Shown here: piece by piece, positions 18,492 to 26,859 of the stretch | Numbering within the stretch: the stretch's first letter is position 1 | How the letters are laid out: each line of letters opens with the position of its first letter | NCBI RefSeq assembly: GCF_011777505.1 | Contig: NZ_JAATJT010000001.1 | Coordinates: forward strand, 682,001-746,000 | DNA from: Gaetbulibacter sp. S0825 | Lineage (GTDB): Bacteria; Bacteroidota; Bacteroidia; Flavobacteriales; Flavobacteriaceae | Direction of reading: 5' to 3' | Length of the DNA stretch: 64,000 nt | Program-made: the position numbers and the translations under genes | The notes under the pieces: generated by a model | The model's input: the letters and a program-made list of their open reading frames with translations, nothing else | What the model was told of the DNA's origin: nothing | Database searches by the model: none

Positions 18492-19250
18492 ATGGTTTCA
18501 ATTATTACACCATCCTATAATTCAGAAAGGTTTATTGCCACTACAATAACCTCTGTTATTAACCAAACCCATGAAGATTGGGAGTTAATAATAGTTGACG
18601 ATGCTTCAGTAGATAACACATACAATATTGTTCTAGATTTTTGTCAAAAAGACAAGCGCATTAAACTTATAAAACAATCAAAAAACCTAGGTACTGGAGT
18701 TGCAAGAAATAAAGCTATTAAGGTAGCCCAAGGTAATTATATAGCTTTTTTGGACTCAGATGATGTATGGATACCAAATAAACTAGAAAAACAACTTGCT
18801 GTTATGAAATCCACAAAGGCTGCTATTTGTTTTTCATCGTATGAACTAATAAACGAACAAGGAGAATCATTAAACAAAATAATTGAAGCCCTACCCAAAC
18901 TTTCATATACTAAGCAGCTTAAATGTAATTATATAGGTAATTTAACAGGTATATACGATGTAAGCGCAATGGGTAAGATGTTTATTCCAGAGATTAAGAA
19001 ACGACAAGATTGGGTGTTGTGGCTAAATTTATTAAAAAAAGGAGGTCCAGCGATAGGAATTAAGGAATCTCTAGCTTATTATAGAGTTAGAAAAGGGTCA
19101 ATTTCATCTAACAAATTTAACTTAATTATTTATAATTTTAATGTGTTTAGGAAAGCATTAGGTTTTGGCTTTTTTAAATCTGCTTGGTATTTAATAGTGT
19201 TTTTGTATGAATACTTTTTTGTGAAACCAAAACAAACTAAAAGCGTGTAA
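18492..19250 (+). CDS. GT2-family glycosyltransferase
   Basis: A 252-residue GT-A glycosyltransferase. VSIITPSYNSERFI (2-15), ELIIVDDASVDNT (31-43), and the metal-binding D88-S-D90-D motif in AFLDSDDVW are all present. The C-terminal 60 residues contain a hydrophobic segment that may associate with the membrane. It starts directly after the initiating transferase stop, and is the last plus-strand gene of the locus, meeting the minus-strand PaaK-like gene tail to tail with no gap. Sugar specificity is unknown. Confidence 0.88.
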   Translation: MVSIITPSYNSERFIATTITSVINQTHEDWELIIVDDASVDNTYNIVLDFCQKDKRIKLIKQSKNLGTGVARNKAIKVAQGNYIAFLDSDDVWIPNKLEKQLAVMKSTKAAICFSSYELINEQGESLNKIIEALPKLSYTKQLKCNYIGNLTGIYDVSAMGKMFIPEIKKRQDWVLWLNLLKKGGPAIGIKESLAYYRVRKGSISSNKFNLIIYNFNVFRKALGFGFFKSAWYLIVFLYEYFFVKPKQTKSV

Positions 19251-20609
19251 CTAAGATTTGAGTAGAGACGTAAACTGTTTCAACTTTCCTTTTTTTGTGC
19301 GCTCTAGCTGACTTTTTTTAGTAAAGAAAACATCTACTTCAGGCTCCAAATATTTAACCAAAGCCTCATTAATTCTCTTTTTTTGATCATTATTTAAAGC
19401 TTTTTCTGAAACATATTCTATTTCAAACCTATTTAAAGCATGCTGCAAAACCTTAATTTCTTGTATAGAGCCATCGTCTTTCATTACAGATTTTGTCACA
19501 TAATAAAAAGAAAGCCCAGGAGCAGTTTTTCCACTTGGTAGTTTTATATAATCTTCTTTTCTGCCAGTGAGTGTTTTTAAGACGCTCATTTTTTTATTAA
19601 TAAAGCTAATACTTCCTGTGTCTCCAATTTCATACCGAATAAAAGGGTGCGCTTTATTATATAAATCGGTGATTACAATTCTACCTTCTTCACCATGAGG
19701 TAAAACATTTCCATTGTCATCTAAAATTTCAGCATATAGGTTTAAGTTGTTTAAAACCCATTGCTTATCTTTCTCAAGTGCAATTAAGCCAAATTCAGCA
19801 GACCCATATTCATTTATTATTGAGATATTAAATGCTTTTTCAAGCAACTTTTTGTCTTCCACCGAAAGCATTTCGGAGGTCGGTAAACACGCCTTTAAAC
19901 TAGGACATATTTCAGAAAGGACCAAGCCCCTTTGTAATAAACGCTTTGCAAAAGCCACTATAACAGATGTATATCCTGTCATAAAAACGAAATCTGTTTT
20001 TTTAAACTTCTTAATCCAATTATCCAGTGCAGTTTCCGAAAGATCAAAAACATTAAATCGATAACGATTCGTCACCCAATCTTTAAAACGCTCTTTATAA
20101 TACCCCTTTTTGTCTAAAGGAATTCCGTAAAAACGCGCTTGCTTTGTATTAAATATAGAATGCCATCCATACCATTCTTTAAAAATCGCCCAAGTCATTG
20201 AGTGACAAAATTTGTCTTTGGCAAACACAAATGGGTCTCCAGATGAACCAGATGTTTTATTGATGTAAATATTTTTTGTTGAATAATTTCTTGACAACCT
20301 CTCCTTTAAAGGCTGTTGCAAATCACGCTTAGTCATTACAGGAACCGTGTTCCAATCTAAAAGATTTAGATCTTTAGCAAGAGATTTATAAAAAGGTGTA
20401 TGCTTGATATGATACGAAACGATCTCTTTTTTTTTCTGAATAATAGATGTTTCAAAATCAGACTCAGATTTTTCTTGAATTTCCTTCAAAGTACGTTCAG
20501 CTTCACTAATTGGAAAGCCATTAAATCGTAAAGAAAGATTGAATAAATTCAAAAGTAAATTTAGATAATATGTTTTTGTAAAATAATTGCTTTTAAGCTT
20601 AAAAAACAA
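19251..20609 (-). CDS. PaaK/CapK-family adenylate-forming protein
   Basis: A 452-residue member of the phenylacetate-CoA ligase-like family also called CapK in capsule loci. TSGSSGDPFVFAKD is the P-loop-like adenylation motif, INEYGSAEFGLIALE the A5 region, and GRIVITDLYNKAHPFIRYEIGDTG the A7-A8 region. The role of CapK proteins is not established; they may activate an acyl or amino acid group for glycan decoration. The longest frame starts at TTG 20609, inside the divergent purD promoter, so the true start may lie slightly downstream. It is opposed to the polysaccharide block and ends one base after it. Confidence 0.75.
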   Translation of the reverse strand: MFFKLKSNYFTKTYYLNLLLNLFNLSLRFNGFPISEAERTLKEIQEKSESDFETSIIQKKKEIVSYHIKHTPFYKSLAKDLNLLDWNTVPVMTKRDLQQPLKERLSRNYSTKNIYINKTSGSSGDPFVFAKDKFCHSMTWAIFKEWYGWHSIFNTKQARFYGIPLDKKGYYKERFKDWVTNRYRFNVFDLSETALDNWIKKFKKTDFVFMTGYTSVIVAFAKRLLQRGLVLSEICPSLKACLPTSEMLSVEDKKLLEKAFNISIINEYGSAEFGLIALEKDKQWVLNNLNLYAEILDDNGNVLPHGEEGRIVITDLYNKAHPFIRYEIGDTGSISFINKKMSVLKTLTGRKEDYIKLPSGKTAPGLSFYYVTKSVMKDDGSIQEIKVLQHALNRFEIEYVSEKALNNDQKKRINEALVKYLEPEVDVFFTKKSQLERTKKGKLKQFTSLLKS

Positions 20610-20618
20610 TTATTTTTG
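20587..20618 (+). promoter_or_regulatory. purD promoter
   Basis: TTG at 20587-20589, a 21-base spacer, and TATTTTTG at 20611-20618 make a near-ideal flavobacterial promoter. It ends 16 bases before the ATG at 20635 and shows that an in-frame extension of purD to 20587 would lie upstream of the transcript. Confidence 0.8.
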
Positions 20619-20634
20619 CGCAAACAATACTTCA

Positions 20635-21906
20635 ATGAACATATTAATTCTTGGTTCTGGTGGAAGAGAACATACTTTTGCTTGGAAAATCACACAAAGC
20701 CCATTATGTAAATCCCTTTATGTTGCTCCGGGAAACTCTGGAACTGCACAAATAGCAACTAATGTAGATATTAGTGTTACAGATTTTGAAGCCATTAAAT
20801 CTTTGGTTTTAGAAAAGAGAATAGATATGGTGGTTGTTGGACCAGAAGACCCCTTGGTGCAAGGGATTCATGATTGCTTTTTAAATGATGAAGCACTAAA
20901 ACATATTGCGGTAATTGGTCCAGAAAAGGCAGCTGCTGAGTTAGAAGGTAGTAAAGAATTTGCTAAAGAGTTTATGTATCGTCATAATATTCCAACAGCG
21001 GCTTACAAAAGTTTTAATGCATTAAATGTTGAAGAAGGCTATGCGTTTCTAGAAACCTTAAGCCCTCCTTATGTTTTAAAAGCGGACGGATTGGCAGCAG
21101 GAAAAGGCGTTTTGATTCTTAACGATTTACAAGAAGCAAAAACTGAGTTAAAAAACATGTTGGTTGACGCTAAATTTGGTGACGCAAGTTCTAAAGTTGT
21201 TATTGAAGAATTTTTAGACGGCATTGAATTAAGTTGCTTTGTGCTAACCGATGGAAAGAATTACAAGATTCTACCAACTGCAAAAGATTACAAACGCATT
21301 GGCGAAGGTGATACAGGCTTAAATACTGGAGGCATGGGAGCAGTATCTCCAGTGTCTTTTGCAACTCCAGAATTTTTAAATAAAATAGAAGAACGTATTG
21401 TAAAACCAACTATTTCTGGTTTGCAAAAAGATAATTTACCATACAATGGTTTTGTGTTTATTGGTTTAATTAAAGTTGGAGATGACCCAAAAGTTATTGA
21501 GTATAATGTTAGAATGGGTGACCCAGAAACCGAAGTTGTTTTACCAAGACTAAAAAATGACTTGGTTGAAATTTTTCAAGCAATTGCTAATCAAACATTA
21601 GATAATATTGATATTAATATTGATGAGCGCACAGCAACGACTGTGATGCTTGTATCTGGTGGCTATCCAGAAGCTTATGAGAAAGGAAAGGAAATTTCAG
21701 GAGTAGAAACCATTACAAATTCTATACCTTTTCATGCTGGTGCAAAACTAGAAAATGGTAAAATAGTGACCTCAGGTGGACGTGTTATGGCAATAACTTC
21801 TTTTGGGAATGATTACGAAGAGGCACTAAAAAAATCTTATCAAAACATAGAAAAACTACATTTTGATAAGATGTATTATCGTAAAGATATTGGTTTCGAT
21901 TTATAA
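20635..21906 (+). CDS. purD: Phosphoribosylamine-glycine ligase
   Basis: PurD joins phosphoribosylamine and glycine with ATP in the second step of purine synthesis. The N-terminus MNILILGSGGREHTFAWK, KADGLAAGKGV in the ATP-grasp domain, and the family signature YNVRMGDPETEVVLPR are present. The start at 20635 gives 423 residues, a normal length; the frame runs open to 20587 but the extra 16 residues would fall within the promoter. The 3' end overlaps the convergent DUF6341 gene by six bases. Confidence 0.95.
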   Translation: MNILILGSGGREHTFAWKITQSPLCKSLYVAPGNSGTAQIATNVDISVTDFEAIKSLVLEKRIDMVVVGPEDPLVQGIHDCFLNDEALKHIAVIGPEKAAAELEGSKEFAKEFMYRHNIPTAAYKSFNALNVEEGYAFLETLSPPYVLKADGLAAGKGVLILNDLQEAKTELKNMLVDAKFGDASSKVVIEEFLDGIELSCFVLTDGKNYKILPTAKDYKRIGEGDTGLNTGGMGAVSPVSFATPEFLNKIEERIVKPTISGLQKDNLPYNGFVFIGLIKVGDDPKVIEYNVRMGDPETEVVLPRLKNDLVEIFQAIANQTLDNIDINIDERTATTVMLVSGGYPEAYEKGKEISGVETITNSIPFHAGAKLENGKIVTSGGRVMAITSFGNDYEEALKKSYQNIEKLHFDKMYYRKDIGFDL

Positions 21907-22128
21907 GTATGAATGCGAAGTAATGCTTTTATCCTCTTCGCCTCTATCATTAAATCCTTTTAATTGTAGCATCCAATAAGTAAATGCAACTATTCCAATA
22001 ACAATAAATATCCACGAAACAATATTTGCAGTCCACCAATTTTCAAGCTCTAATTCTCTTAAAGCATCAAAAGGAAGAAATAATACATCTACAAATAAAT
22101 CTTGAATGGCGTAAAAAAAGTCTTTCAT
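21901..22128 (-). CDS. DUF6341-type small membrane protein
   Basis: A 75-residue protein (MKDFFYAIQDLFVDVLFLPF) with the conserved pattern DALRELELENWW and one transmembrane helix (IVSWIFIVIGIVAFTYWML). It looks like the Bacteroidota family DUF6341, which some databases mislabel as uracil phosphoribosyltransferase because upp lies nearby; it has no enzymatic motif. An in-frame start at 22155 would sit inside the promoter, so 22128 is preferred. Function unknown. Confidence 0.75.
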   Translation of the reverse strand: MKDFFYAIQDLFVDVLFLPFDALRELELENWWTANIVSWIFIVIGIVAFTYWMLQLKGFNDRGEEDKSITSHSYL

Positions 22129-22152
22129 TGTAATAATATTATATTTACATGG

Positions 22153-22182
22153 CAAATATACGAACTCTTTAAATGATTACAA
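22153..22182 (-). promoter_or_regulatory. Promoter of the DUF6341-type gene
   Basis: On the minus strand TTG (22180-22182), a 19-base spacer and TATATTTG (22153-22160) form a consensus flavobacterial promoter, 24 bases before the chosen start. It overlaps the first codons of the divergent DUF6427-type gene. Confidence 0.75.
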
Positions 22183-23096
22183 GATTTTTTCGCACTTCTA
22201 AACCAATTCATCTAGTACTTGTATCCTTTTTTGTTTTAGGGTTGTTTTTAGTTGTGAGGTTGGGTTATTATTCCAAAGGCATTAGCGGAGTACAAATACT
22301 TAAAGAACTAACATTATATGGCATTACATTGTTATCTATTTTTGTGCTTTCTTTTTTTGTAAACAAGAATAATTTAACAAAGCAAAACAGCTTTAAAATT
22401 TTATTGTTTAGCCTTTTTCTAGCATGTATTCCAGCAACCATACAACATGGAACTATTATTGTTTCAAACGTGTTTATTTTATTTGCCATAAGACGCATAA
22501 TAAGCTTGAGGTCAAATTTACATATTAAGAAAAAACTATTTGACGCCGCTTTTTGGATTGCCTTAGCATCGCTATTCTATTTTTGGTCTATTTTATTTTT
22601 AATTTTGGTTTTTGCAGCGTTAATATTTTATTCTATTGGACAATCAAATAATTGGATGATTCCTATTACGGGAATTGTAACAGTAGCATTAATAGTTATA
22701 AGCTATAATATTATTACTGAAAACACCTTTGGTGATATTTATAACTATATAGATAGTGTGGGTTTTGATTTCTCTAACTATAATTCTCCCAAATTAATAT
22801 CGTCAATAGCTATTATCTCATTATTAGGACTTTGGACGTTGTTTTTCTATACTAAAAAGTTGCAAGATAAATCTAGGTCGCTTAGACCTTCGTTTACCTT
22901 AATTTTAATCGCTTTAATTATTGGTATAGCAATAGTGATTTTGGCACCAAACAAAAATGGCAGTGAGTTTGTCTTCTTGTTTGCACCTCTCGCTATTATT
23001 ATGACAAACTATATTGAATCCGTTAAAAAAGTTTGGCTTGCAGAGGTTTTTATATGGCTACTAATTATTACTCCAATTCTTCAATTAGTCTCTTAA
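22173..23096 (+). CDS. DUF6427-type polytopic membrane protein
   Basis: A 307-residue protein with about nine hydrophobic helices and no recognisable enzymatic motif. The N-terminal ITRFFRTSKPIHLVLVSFFV and its place between DUF6341 and upp match the Bacteroidota family DUF6427. It is divergent from the DUF6341 gene and convergent with upp, overlapping upp by 12 bases at the 3' end. Function unknown; the persistent neighbourhood hints at a shared envelope role, which is inference only. Confidence 0.7.
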   Translation: MITRFFRTSKPIHLVLVSFFVLGLFLVVRLGYYSKGISGVQILKELTLYGITLLSIFVLSFFVNKNNLTKQNSFKILLFSLFLACIPATIQHGTIIVSNVFILFAIRRIISLRSNLHIKKKLFDAAFWIALASLFYFWSILFLILVFAALIFYSIGQSNNWMIPITGIVTVALIVISYNIITENTFGDIYNYIDSVGFDFSNYNSPKLISSIAIISLLGLWTLFFYTKKLQDKSRSLRPSFTLILIALIIGIAIVILAPNKNGSEFVFLFAPLAIIMTNYIESVKKVWLAEVFIWLLIITPILQLVS

Positions 23097-23741
23097 TTTA
23101 TCGCCAAAGGCTAAATCTCCTGCATCACCTAGACCAGGAACTATATAACCTTTATCGTTCAGAGTTTTATCAATAGTGGCAATCCATAAATGAGTATTTT
23201 CCGGGAATTTGTCTTTCACATAATCAACACCAGTTTCAGCACCAATAACACTTAAAATATGTACCTGTTTTGGCATTCCATGAGATTTTAATGCCTCATA
23301 AGTTAAAGCTAAAGATTTTCCTGTAGCCAACATAGGGTCAACTAAGAGAAGCGTTTTATTTTCCAAGTTTGGGCTTGCAATATATTCTACAACAATCTCA
23401 AAATCGGTATTGTTTAAATGATGTCTGTAAGCTGAAATAAAAGCATTTTCTGCTTTGTCAAAATAATTCAATACACCATTATGAAGCGGTAAACCAGCTC
23501 TTAAAATTGAACAGATTACAACATCTTCCTCTGGCACATTTACTTTTGTGTTGCCTAAAGGTGTTTCTGCATTAATTATATGATGGTTTAGTGTTTTACT
23601 CATCTCATAGCTCAATATCTCACCAATACGTTCAATATTTCGTCTAAAACGCATTCTATCATTTTGAATAGAAACATCTCTTATTTCGAATATAAAGTTG
23701 TTTAAAACGGAGTCGGTGTTTGAAAGATTATGAATGTGCAT
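23085..23741 (-). CDS. upp: Uracil phosphoribosyltransferase
   Basis: A 218-residue type I phosphoribosyltransferase that converts uracil and PRPP to UMP in pyrimidine salvage. The PRPP-binding loop is LLLVDPMLATGKSLALTYEA, with ILRAGLPLHNGVL upstream and the uracil-binding C-terminal region TLNDKGYIVPGLGDAGDLAF. Length and motif order are normal. It reads towards the DUF6427 gene with overlapping 3' ends and is divergent from the DUF4254 gene. Confidence 0.93.
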   Translation of the reverse strand: MHIHNLSNTDSVLNNFIFEIRDVSIQNDRMRFRRNIERIGEILSYEMSKTLNHHIINAETPLGNTKVNVPEEDVVICSILRAGLPLHNGVLNYFDKAENAFISAYRHHLNNTDFEIVVEYIASPNLENKTLLLVDPMLATGKSLALTYEALKSHGMPKQVHILSVIGAETGVDYVKDKFPENTHLWIATIDKTLNDKGYIVPGLGDAGDLAFGDKLRD

Positions 23742-23756
23742 TTTACGTAATTAAGG

Positions 23757-23789
23757 TTGAGTAAAGTTAATTAAATAGGAGTATATTTG
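23757..23789 (+). promoter_or_regulatory. Promoter of the DUF4254 gene
   Basis: TTG at 23757-23759, a 22-base spacer and TATATTTG at 23782-23789 fit the flavobacterial consensus. The ATG follows 20 bases later at 23810. Confidence 0.75.
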
Positions 23790-23809
23790 CATTTTATAAG
23801 CACAAAGAT

Positions 23810-24418
23810 ATGTTTTCAGATAAGGCAAATGCCATTTTTCAAGAGGTTATTAAAACCTATAAAGTATTAAATACTGTTGACCAACCATTTACGAATAAGT
23901 ATGATAAAAATGACGATTTAATTGCTCATTTATTATATAGAAAATCTTGGATTGACACTGTTCAATGGGCTTACGAAGATATTATTAGAGACCCAAACAT
24001 CGAGCCAGTTGCTGCTTTAAAATTAAAGCGAAAGATTGATGCATCTAACCAAGATAGAACAGACACTGTTGAGTATATTGACAGCTATTTTCTAGATAAA
24101 TATAAAGATGTTGTTGTTAAGCCTAATGCTAAAATAAATTCTGAAAGTCCTGCTTGGGCAATAGATAGATTGTCAATTTTGGCACTAAAAATTTATCATA
24201 TGCATTTAGAAACGGTTAGAGATGATGCATCGCAACAACACAAAGACGCTTGTCAAAAGAAGTTAAATGTATTGTTAGAACAGCGAGTAGATTTATCGAC
24301 TGCAATTGATGATTTGCTTGAAGATATTTCTAATGGCGATAAATACATGAAGGTATATAAGCAAATGAAAATGTATAATGATGATGAGCTTAACCCAGTT
24401 TTAAGAGCACAGAAATAG
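23810..24418 (+). CDS. DUF4254 family protein
   Basis: A 202-residue, largely helical soluble protein. The stretch LLYRKSWIDTVQWAYEDIIR, followed by DASNQDRTDTVEYID, is the pattern I associate with DUF4254, a Bacteroidota family regularly encoded beside GT9 heptosyltransferase-like genes, as here. No catalytic motif can be named. A role with the neighbouring transferase in lipopolysaccharide core synthesis is inferred from gene order only. Confidence 0.75.
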   Translation: MFSDKANAIFQEVIKTYKVLNTVDQPFTNKYDKNDDLIAHLLYRKSWIDTVQWAYEDIIRDPNIEPVAALKLKRKIDASNQDRTDTVEYIDSYFLDKYKDVVVKPNAKINSESPAWAIDRLSILALKIYHMHLETVRDDASQQHKDACQKKLNVLLEQRVDLSTAIDDLLEDISNGDKYMKVYKQMKMYNDDELNPVLRAQK

Positions 24419-24450
24419 TAGTTTTTATAATATTTCTGAGACTCATTATA

Positions 24451-24458
24451 TAATTTTG
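24451..24458 (+). promoter_or_regulatory. Possible -7 element touching a start codon
   Basis: TAATTTTG matches TAnnTTTG exactly but ends one base before the ATG at 24460, and no convincing TTG lies 17-23 bases upstream. If used, the transcript would be leaderless or begin inside the gene. Read-through from the DUF4254 gene 41 bases upstream is the simpler option. Confidence 0.25.
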
Positions 24459-24459
24459 A

Positions 24460-25494
24460 ATGAGTAATTTACCTAAACACATTTTGGTTATTCGCTTATC
24501 CGCAATGGGAGATGTCGCTATGACTGTTCCCATATTACGACACTTTACTAAGCAATATCCACAAGTTAAACTCACGGTTTTAACTAGGGCGTTTTTCACA
24601 CCTTTTTTTAGAGATTTGGAAAATGTATCTGTGTATTCAGCAGACGTAAAAGGAGAGCATAAAGGATTTTTAGGGCTTTATAAACTATCTAAAGAACTTA
24701 ATAAACTTGAGTTTGATGCTATTGCAGATTTACACAATGTGCTTAGAAGTAATGTACTTAAACTTTTTCTAATTAATAAAAAGTGCATCCAAATTGACAA
24801 AGGAAGAGCCGAAAAAAAAGCACTAACCTCAGGCAAGTTTTTTAAGCAACTTAAAACAACACATCAACGTTATGCTGATGTTTTTTCTGCTCTTGGATTC
24901 CATTTAGACTTAAGCTCACCCATATTTCCAAACAAAGCAACTTTAAGCAAAAAGCTTAAAAATATTATTGGAGATAAAAACAAATCTTTGATTGGTATTG
25001 CGCCTTTTGCAGCTTTTAACAGTAAAGCTTATTCGTTAAAGCAAATACAAGAAGTTATAAAAACACTTAGCCAATCAAATACCATTTTGCTTTTTGGGGG
25101 TGGACAAAACGAAATTAAAATGTTGAACAACTTGACAACTTCACAAACCAATACCGTTAATCTGGCTGGTAAACTCTCGCTAGATGAAGAACTGGATATT
25201 ATTTCAAATTTAGATGTAATGATATCAATGGATTCTGGAAATGCACACATAGCAGCAATGTTAGGTGTTGAGGTAATTACGCTTTGGGGAGTCACGCATC
25301 CTTATGCAGGCTTTTACCCTTTTAACCAAAAGCCTGAAAATGCTTTGATAGCAGATAGAGAACAATTTCCTTTAATACCTACTTCAATTTATGGCAACAA
25401 ATTTCCGGAGGGATACGATGAGGCTATTAACTCAATAACACCTCAACAAGTCATTTTAAAAGCGAATATGATTCTACAAAAAAGCCTCACATAA
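24460..25494 (+). CDS. GT9 (heptosyltransferase-like) glycosyltransferase
   Basis: A 344-residue GT-B enzyme of family 9. The N-terminus ILVIRLSAMGDVAMTVPIL is diagnostic, as are IGIAPFAAF in the middle and ISMDSGNAHIAAMLG followed by LWGVTHPYAGF in the C-terminal domain. The family transfers heptoses or related sugars in lipopolysaccharide core synthesis at the inner membrane; the exact sugar cannot be read. It follows the DUF4254 gene on the same strand. The stop codon lies inside the loop of an inverted repeat. Confidence 0.9.
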   Translation: MSNLPKHILVIRLSAMGDVAMTVPILRHFTKQYPQVKLTVLTRAFFTPFFRDLENVSVYSADVKGEHKGFLGLYKLSKELNKLEFDAIADLHNVLRSNVLKLFLINKKCIQIDKGRAEKKALTSGKFFKQLKTTHQRYADVFSALGFHLDLSSPIFPNKATLSKKLKNIIGDKNKSLIGIAPFAAFNSKAYSLKQIQEVIKTLSQSNTILLFGGGQNEIKMLNNLTTSQTNTVNLAGKLSLDEELDIISNLDVMISMDSGNAHIAAMLGVEVITLWGVTHPYAGFYPFNQKPENALIADREQFPLIPTSIYGNKFPEGYDEAINSITPQQVILKANMILQKSLT

Positions 25495-25503
25495 AGTGAG
25501 GCT
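25478..25503 (-). terminator. Intrinsic terminator (minus strand)
   Basis: AGCCTCAC and GTGAGGCT (25483-25490 and 25496-25503) pair across a five-base loop. On the minus strand the stem is followed by six T, the intrinsic terminator pattern, which suits the reductase gene ending at 25700. The plus strand lacks a T tract, and the stem overlaps the stop codon of the GT9 gene. Confidence 0.65.
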
Positions 25504-25699
25504 AGATTTAACGTTATAAATAGACATAGATAATCCTAAAAAAAGATTAACGTTTAAATCTACTACTAATGTATTCGATTTTAAAACACATAAAAATTTT
25601 GTGTAGGAAAATATGTATTCAATTCGATGAAACGCATATTTCAAAGATTAAATAATAAATAAATCAGATGAATAACATTGTATTCACAAATTTTAGGAC

Positions 25700-26755
25700 C
25701 TATACATCATCATAATCCACAACAATTTTATTTGTAGTAGGGTGTGCTTGACATGTTAAAATGAGCCCTTCGGCAAGTTCGCTATCGGTTAAAATATTGT
25801 TTTGTCGCATCGTTGCTTCACCTTCTTTAATTCGTGCAATGCAACTACTACAAATACCTCCTTGGCACGAATACGGCACATCTAAATCCTCATCTAGAGC
25901 AGACTCTAAAATATTTCTTTTTTGAGACATTTCGAATTCAGTTTCTTCATCATCAACAATTACTGTAATATGTGTGTTACCTTCAGATAGAGTTTTGATG
26001 TCATCATTACTAGCTTTAGCGGCTTTAAACAATTCATAATGAATAACATCATCGTTTATATTATGCTCAGTAAGCACATCTTTTACAGTGTGAATCATGC
26101 CTTCAGGACCACATAAATAAAAGGCATCAACCTCAACGTGTTTATGTTTGTTTTTCATTATATAGTTGACCGTACTTTTTTCTATACGCCCAAAAATTGC
26201 ATTGTCTTCATCAGCTTGACTAAATACAAACTGAATAGAAAAACGGTCTTTGTATTGATGATGAAGCTCCAGTAATTCATTCAAAAACATGGTGTCCTTA
26301 GTTTTTTTGTTGCCATAGACCAAAATAACTTTACTATGTGCTTCTTCTTCCAAAGCACATTTTATAATGCTTAATACTGGTGTAATACCACTTCCTGCTG
26401 CAAAAAGAGCTATATTTTTGGTTTTTTTGTCATTAGGCTCAAACACAAAACGACCTTTAGGTGGTGCTACTTCTAACGAGTCACCAACTTTTAACTGATT
26501 ATTGGCATAAACTGAGAAAGTTCCGTTGTCTACCTCTTTTACCGCAACTCTTAATTCGTTGCTTTTTGGAGATACACACAAAGAATAATCACGCCTAACC
26601 TCATTGCCATTTAATATTGTTTTTAAAGTGATATATTGCCCTGCTTTAAAAGAAAAAATGTCTTTTAAGTTATTAGGAACCTCAAAATTTATGGTAACAG
26701 CATTGTCAGTTTCCTTTTGAATTTCTTTTATAGTAAGTTTATAGAATTGTGACAT
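25700..26755 (-). CDS. Ferredoxin-type NAD(P)H reductase with C-terminal 2Fe-2S domain (PaaE-like)
   Basis: A 351-residue flavoprotein with three domains in order: FAD-binding (RRDYSLCVSP), NAD(P)-binding (AAGSGITPVLSII, then FYLCGPEGMI) and a plant-type 2Fe-2S ferredoxin domain (CQGGICSSC with a distal cysteine in ILTCQAHP). This is the architecture of PaaE-like reductases that feed electrons to oxygenases or desaturases. No paaABCD genes are nearby, so the partner is unknown and a phenylacetate role should not be assumed. The start at 26755 is used because the longer option begins inside the promoter. Confidence 0.85.
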   Translation of the reverse strand: MSQFYKLTIKEIQKETDNAVTINFEVPNNLKDIFSFKAGQYITLKTILNGNEVRRDYSLCVSPKSNELRVAVKEVDNGTFSVYANNQLKVGDSLEVAPPKGRFVFEPNDKKTKNIALFAAGSGITPVLSIIKCALEEEAHSKVILVYGNKKTKDTMFLNELLELHHQYKDRFSIQFVFSQADEDNAIFGRIEKSTVNYIMKNKHKHVEVDAFYLCGPEGMIHTVKDVLTEHNINDDVIHYELFKAAKASNDDIKTLSEGNTHITVIVDDEETEFEMSQKRNILESALDEDLDVPYSCQGGICSSCIARIKEGEATMRQNNILTDSELAEGLILTCQAHPTTNKIVVDYDDV

Positions 26756-26770
26756 AAAAATAATTTTTGG

Positions 26771-26778
26771 CAAAAATA
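26771..26778 (-). promoter_or_regulatory. -7 promoter element of the reductase gene
   Basis: TATTTTTG on the minus strand, 15 bases before the chosen ATG at 26755. No clear TTG at the usual spacing, so only the -7 half is well supported. Confidence 0.5.
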
Positions 26779-26859
26779 GTGAAGTAAACAGTTAATTTTT
26801 AATTTAGATTGTAACAAATTGACGATAATTGCAACAAATACATCAAACACAACCAAAAC

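Noticed and set aside
19714-20064. 116-codon plus-strand ORF within the PaaK-like gene
   Set aside because: Opposite frame of a clear coding region; no motifs.
20587-20634. In-frame extension of purD
   Set aside because: Covers the TTG and TAnnTTTG promoter elements; the ATG at 20635 gives the standard PurD N-terminus.
25503-25561. Imperfect inverted repeat AGATTTAACGTT / AACGTTTAAATCT downstream of the GT9 gene
   Set aside because: Arms are 34 bases apart and differ by one inserted base; not distinct from background in this AT-rich gap.
26756-26773. Longer start of the reductase gene
   Set aside because: Would begin within the -7 element at 26771-26778.
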